DNA of 64,000 nt from NCBI RefSeq assembly GCF_031882575.1, contig NZ_CP134772.1:2933001-2997000 (forward strand), given 5' to 3'. The notes under the pieces were generated by a model. That model searched no databases, had not been told where the DNA came from, and was given only the letters and a program-made list of their open reading frames with translations. Both the position numbers and the translations under genes were made by a program. Below are positions 63,281 through 64,000 of this stretch, piece by piece; the stretch's first letter is position 1; each line of letters opens with the position of its first letter. The stretch is from Pseudomonas sp. VD-NE ins. Lineage in GTDB: Bacteria; Pseudomonadota; Gammaproteobacteria; Pseudomonadales; Pseudomonadaceae.

Positions 63281-63640
63281 TTATACAAGAATGCTTTTGA
63301 CTTTGTCGCGTAGTTGGTCGATCGAAAACGGTTTGCCGATCACATGCATGTCAGCGGGTACATCAATGGATTCGGCATAACCACTGGCAAACAAAATCGG
63401 CAGCGCGGGGCGCAGTTTGCGTGCTTCGGTCGCCAGTTCGCGGCCATCCATGCCCGGCAGACCGACGTCAGTCATCATCAGGTCAATGTGTTTGGTGGCG
63501 TCCTTGAGAACCTCCAGAGCCTGTTCGCTGCCGTCAGCTTCGAGCACCTTGAACTCCAGCTCCTCGAGCACATCGACGATCAGCATGCGCACGATGTTGT
63601 CGTCTTCTACGACCAGGATGGTGGATGGGGTGGCAGACAT
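63281..63640 (-). CDS. Single-domain response regulator (CheY-like)
   Basis: Receiver-only protein of 119 residues: acidic pair in VVEDDN, phospho-acceptor D58 in LMMTDVGLPGMDG, Thr/Ser switch in ILFASGYAE and Lys in VIGKPFS. It has no output domain, so it likely relays phosphate or acts by protein contact. ATG 63640 follows GAGAGCCTGA; the frame to 63868 lacks support. It is divergent from a probable sensor kinase at 63905. Confidence 0.9.
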   Translation of the reverse strand: MSATPSTILVVEDDNIVRMLIVDVLEELEFKVLEADGSEQALEVLKDATKHIDLMMTDVGLPGMDGRELATEARKLRPALPILFASGYAESIDVPADMHVIGKPFSIDQLRDKVKSILV

Positions 63641-63904
63641 ATTCAGGCTCTCAAAAGTCAGTTCAGGGGTCGCCGGTCGATCAAAAGTGCCGGGCTCTTG
63701 CATGAGTAAGTGGCGCAGTGCCACAAGTTCCCCGCTAGACACAAAAAAAGCATAGCTGCCAACGGGGCAGCAAGGATAACTGTTCAACGCTGTAAACATG
63801 CCGGTGCATGTAGGAATTTGCGGCGAAAGGTGTGAGAAAAATGGATCCATGCCGCCGTTTTGGGGCAAACTGCCTGTTTTTCAACAGTTCGACAAGGCTG
63901 CCCC

Positions 63905-64000
63905 ATGTCCTCTCCGTCTACGGTTGATGAGCAACGGTTTCGCAAACTCCTGAGTCGCAACATCAGTCTGCCCTTGGGCGTCGGTGTGCTCAGTGCCGTG
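63905..64000 (+). CDS. Start of a membrane protein, probably a sensor kinase (cut by window edge)
   Basis: Only 32 codons are visible (MSSPSTVDEQRFRKLLSRNI, then SLPLGVGVLSAV), a cytoplasmic start followed by the onset of a membrane helix. This N-terminus and the divergent receiver gene suggest a CHASE3-type hybrid histidine kinase; the rest is outside the window. Confidence 0.5.
   Translation, partial: MSSPSTVDEQRFRKLLSRNISLPLGVGVLSAV

Overview
The window is a piece of a fluorescent-group Pseudomonas chromosome. The evidence is the high-GC backbone, the 2-ketogluconate (kgu/ptxS) and mannitol (mtl) operons in their Pseudomonas order, an OprD porin, several Pseudomonas-specific small families (DUF1652, DUF2790, a DUF6124-like protein), and many REP/REPIN repeats of three types (GTGGGAGCTGGCTTGCC, GTGGGAGCGAGCCTGCTCG, GTAGGAGCTGCCG). 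No rRNA, tRNA, integrase, insertion sequence or CRISPR array was seen.

Layout. 1-3.4 kb: tail of a glycerate kinase, a chemoreceptor and an AruH-like aminotransferase. 3.5-9 kb: kguD-kguT-kguK-kguE and their repressor ptxS, with two perfect PtxS operators; a REPIN encodes the C-terminus of KguK. 9.2-14.9 kb: a lower-GC orphan 947-residue protein and a classical autotransporter. 15-22.3 kb: DUF1345 protein, RND pump and adaptor, divergent RstAB-like two-component system. 22.3-31.1 kb: nicotinamidase, an ECF sigma/anti-sigma pair whose sigma gene lacks a normal start codon, methyltransferase, small proteins, and a threonine dehydratase preceded by what looks like a complete leader-peptide attenuator, then ecotin and small Pseudomonas proteins, one with a highly structured leader.

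31.2-43.5 kb is a type VI secretion cargo island read on the minus strand: vgrG, a DUF4123 chaperone, a 1103-residue putative effector, and six tandem Sel1-repeat exported proteins that look like an expanded immunity array. The last ~260 codons of the effector and the six genes have low GC, while the rest of the effector is high GC, as expected if a toxin tip and its immunity genes were exchanged together. 43.9-45.9 kb: an OprD porin and a lysozyme-like lipoprotein.

45.9-56.1 kb: the mannitol/arabitol operon mtlE-F-G-K-D-Y-Z with activator mtlR. Nearly every gap is filled with repeats, including a 42-bp tandem array between mtlD and mtlY. 56.1-62.7 kb: a PI-PLC-type protein with a decayed tandem copy, a glycosyltransferase, and a 1294-residue toxin-like protein ending in an aspzincin-type zinc protease motif (HEMSH followed by GTFDLYYG). 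The window closes with a single-domain response regulator and the start of a divergent membrane protein that is probably its sensor kinase.

The best candidates for undescribed biology are the Ile/Thr attenuator of the threonine dehydratase, the VgrG island with six putative immunity genes, the aspzincin toxin, and the structured leader at 30.66-30.77 kb. All assignments are by reading and recall of families; no database search was run.
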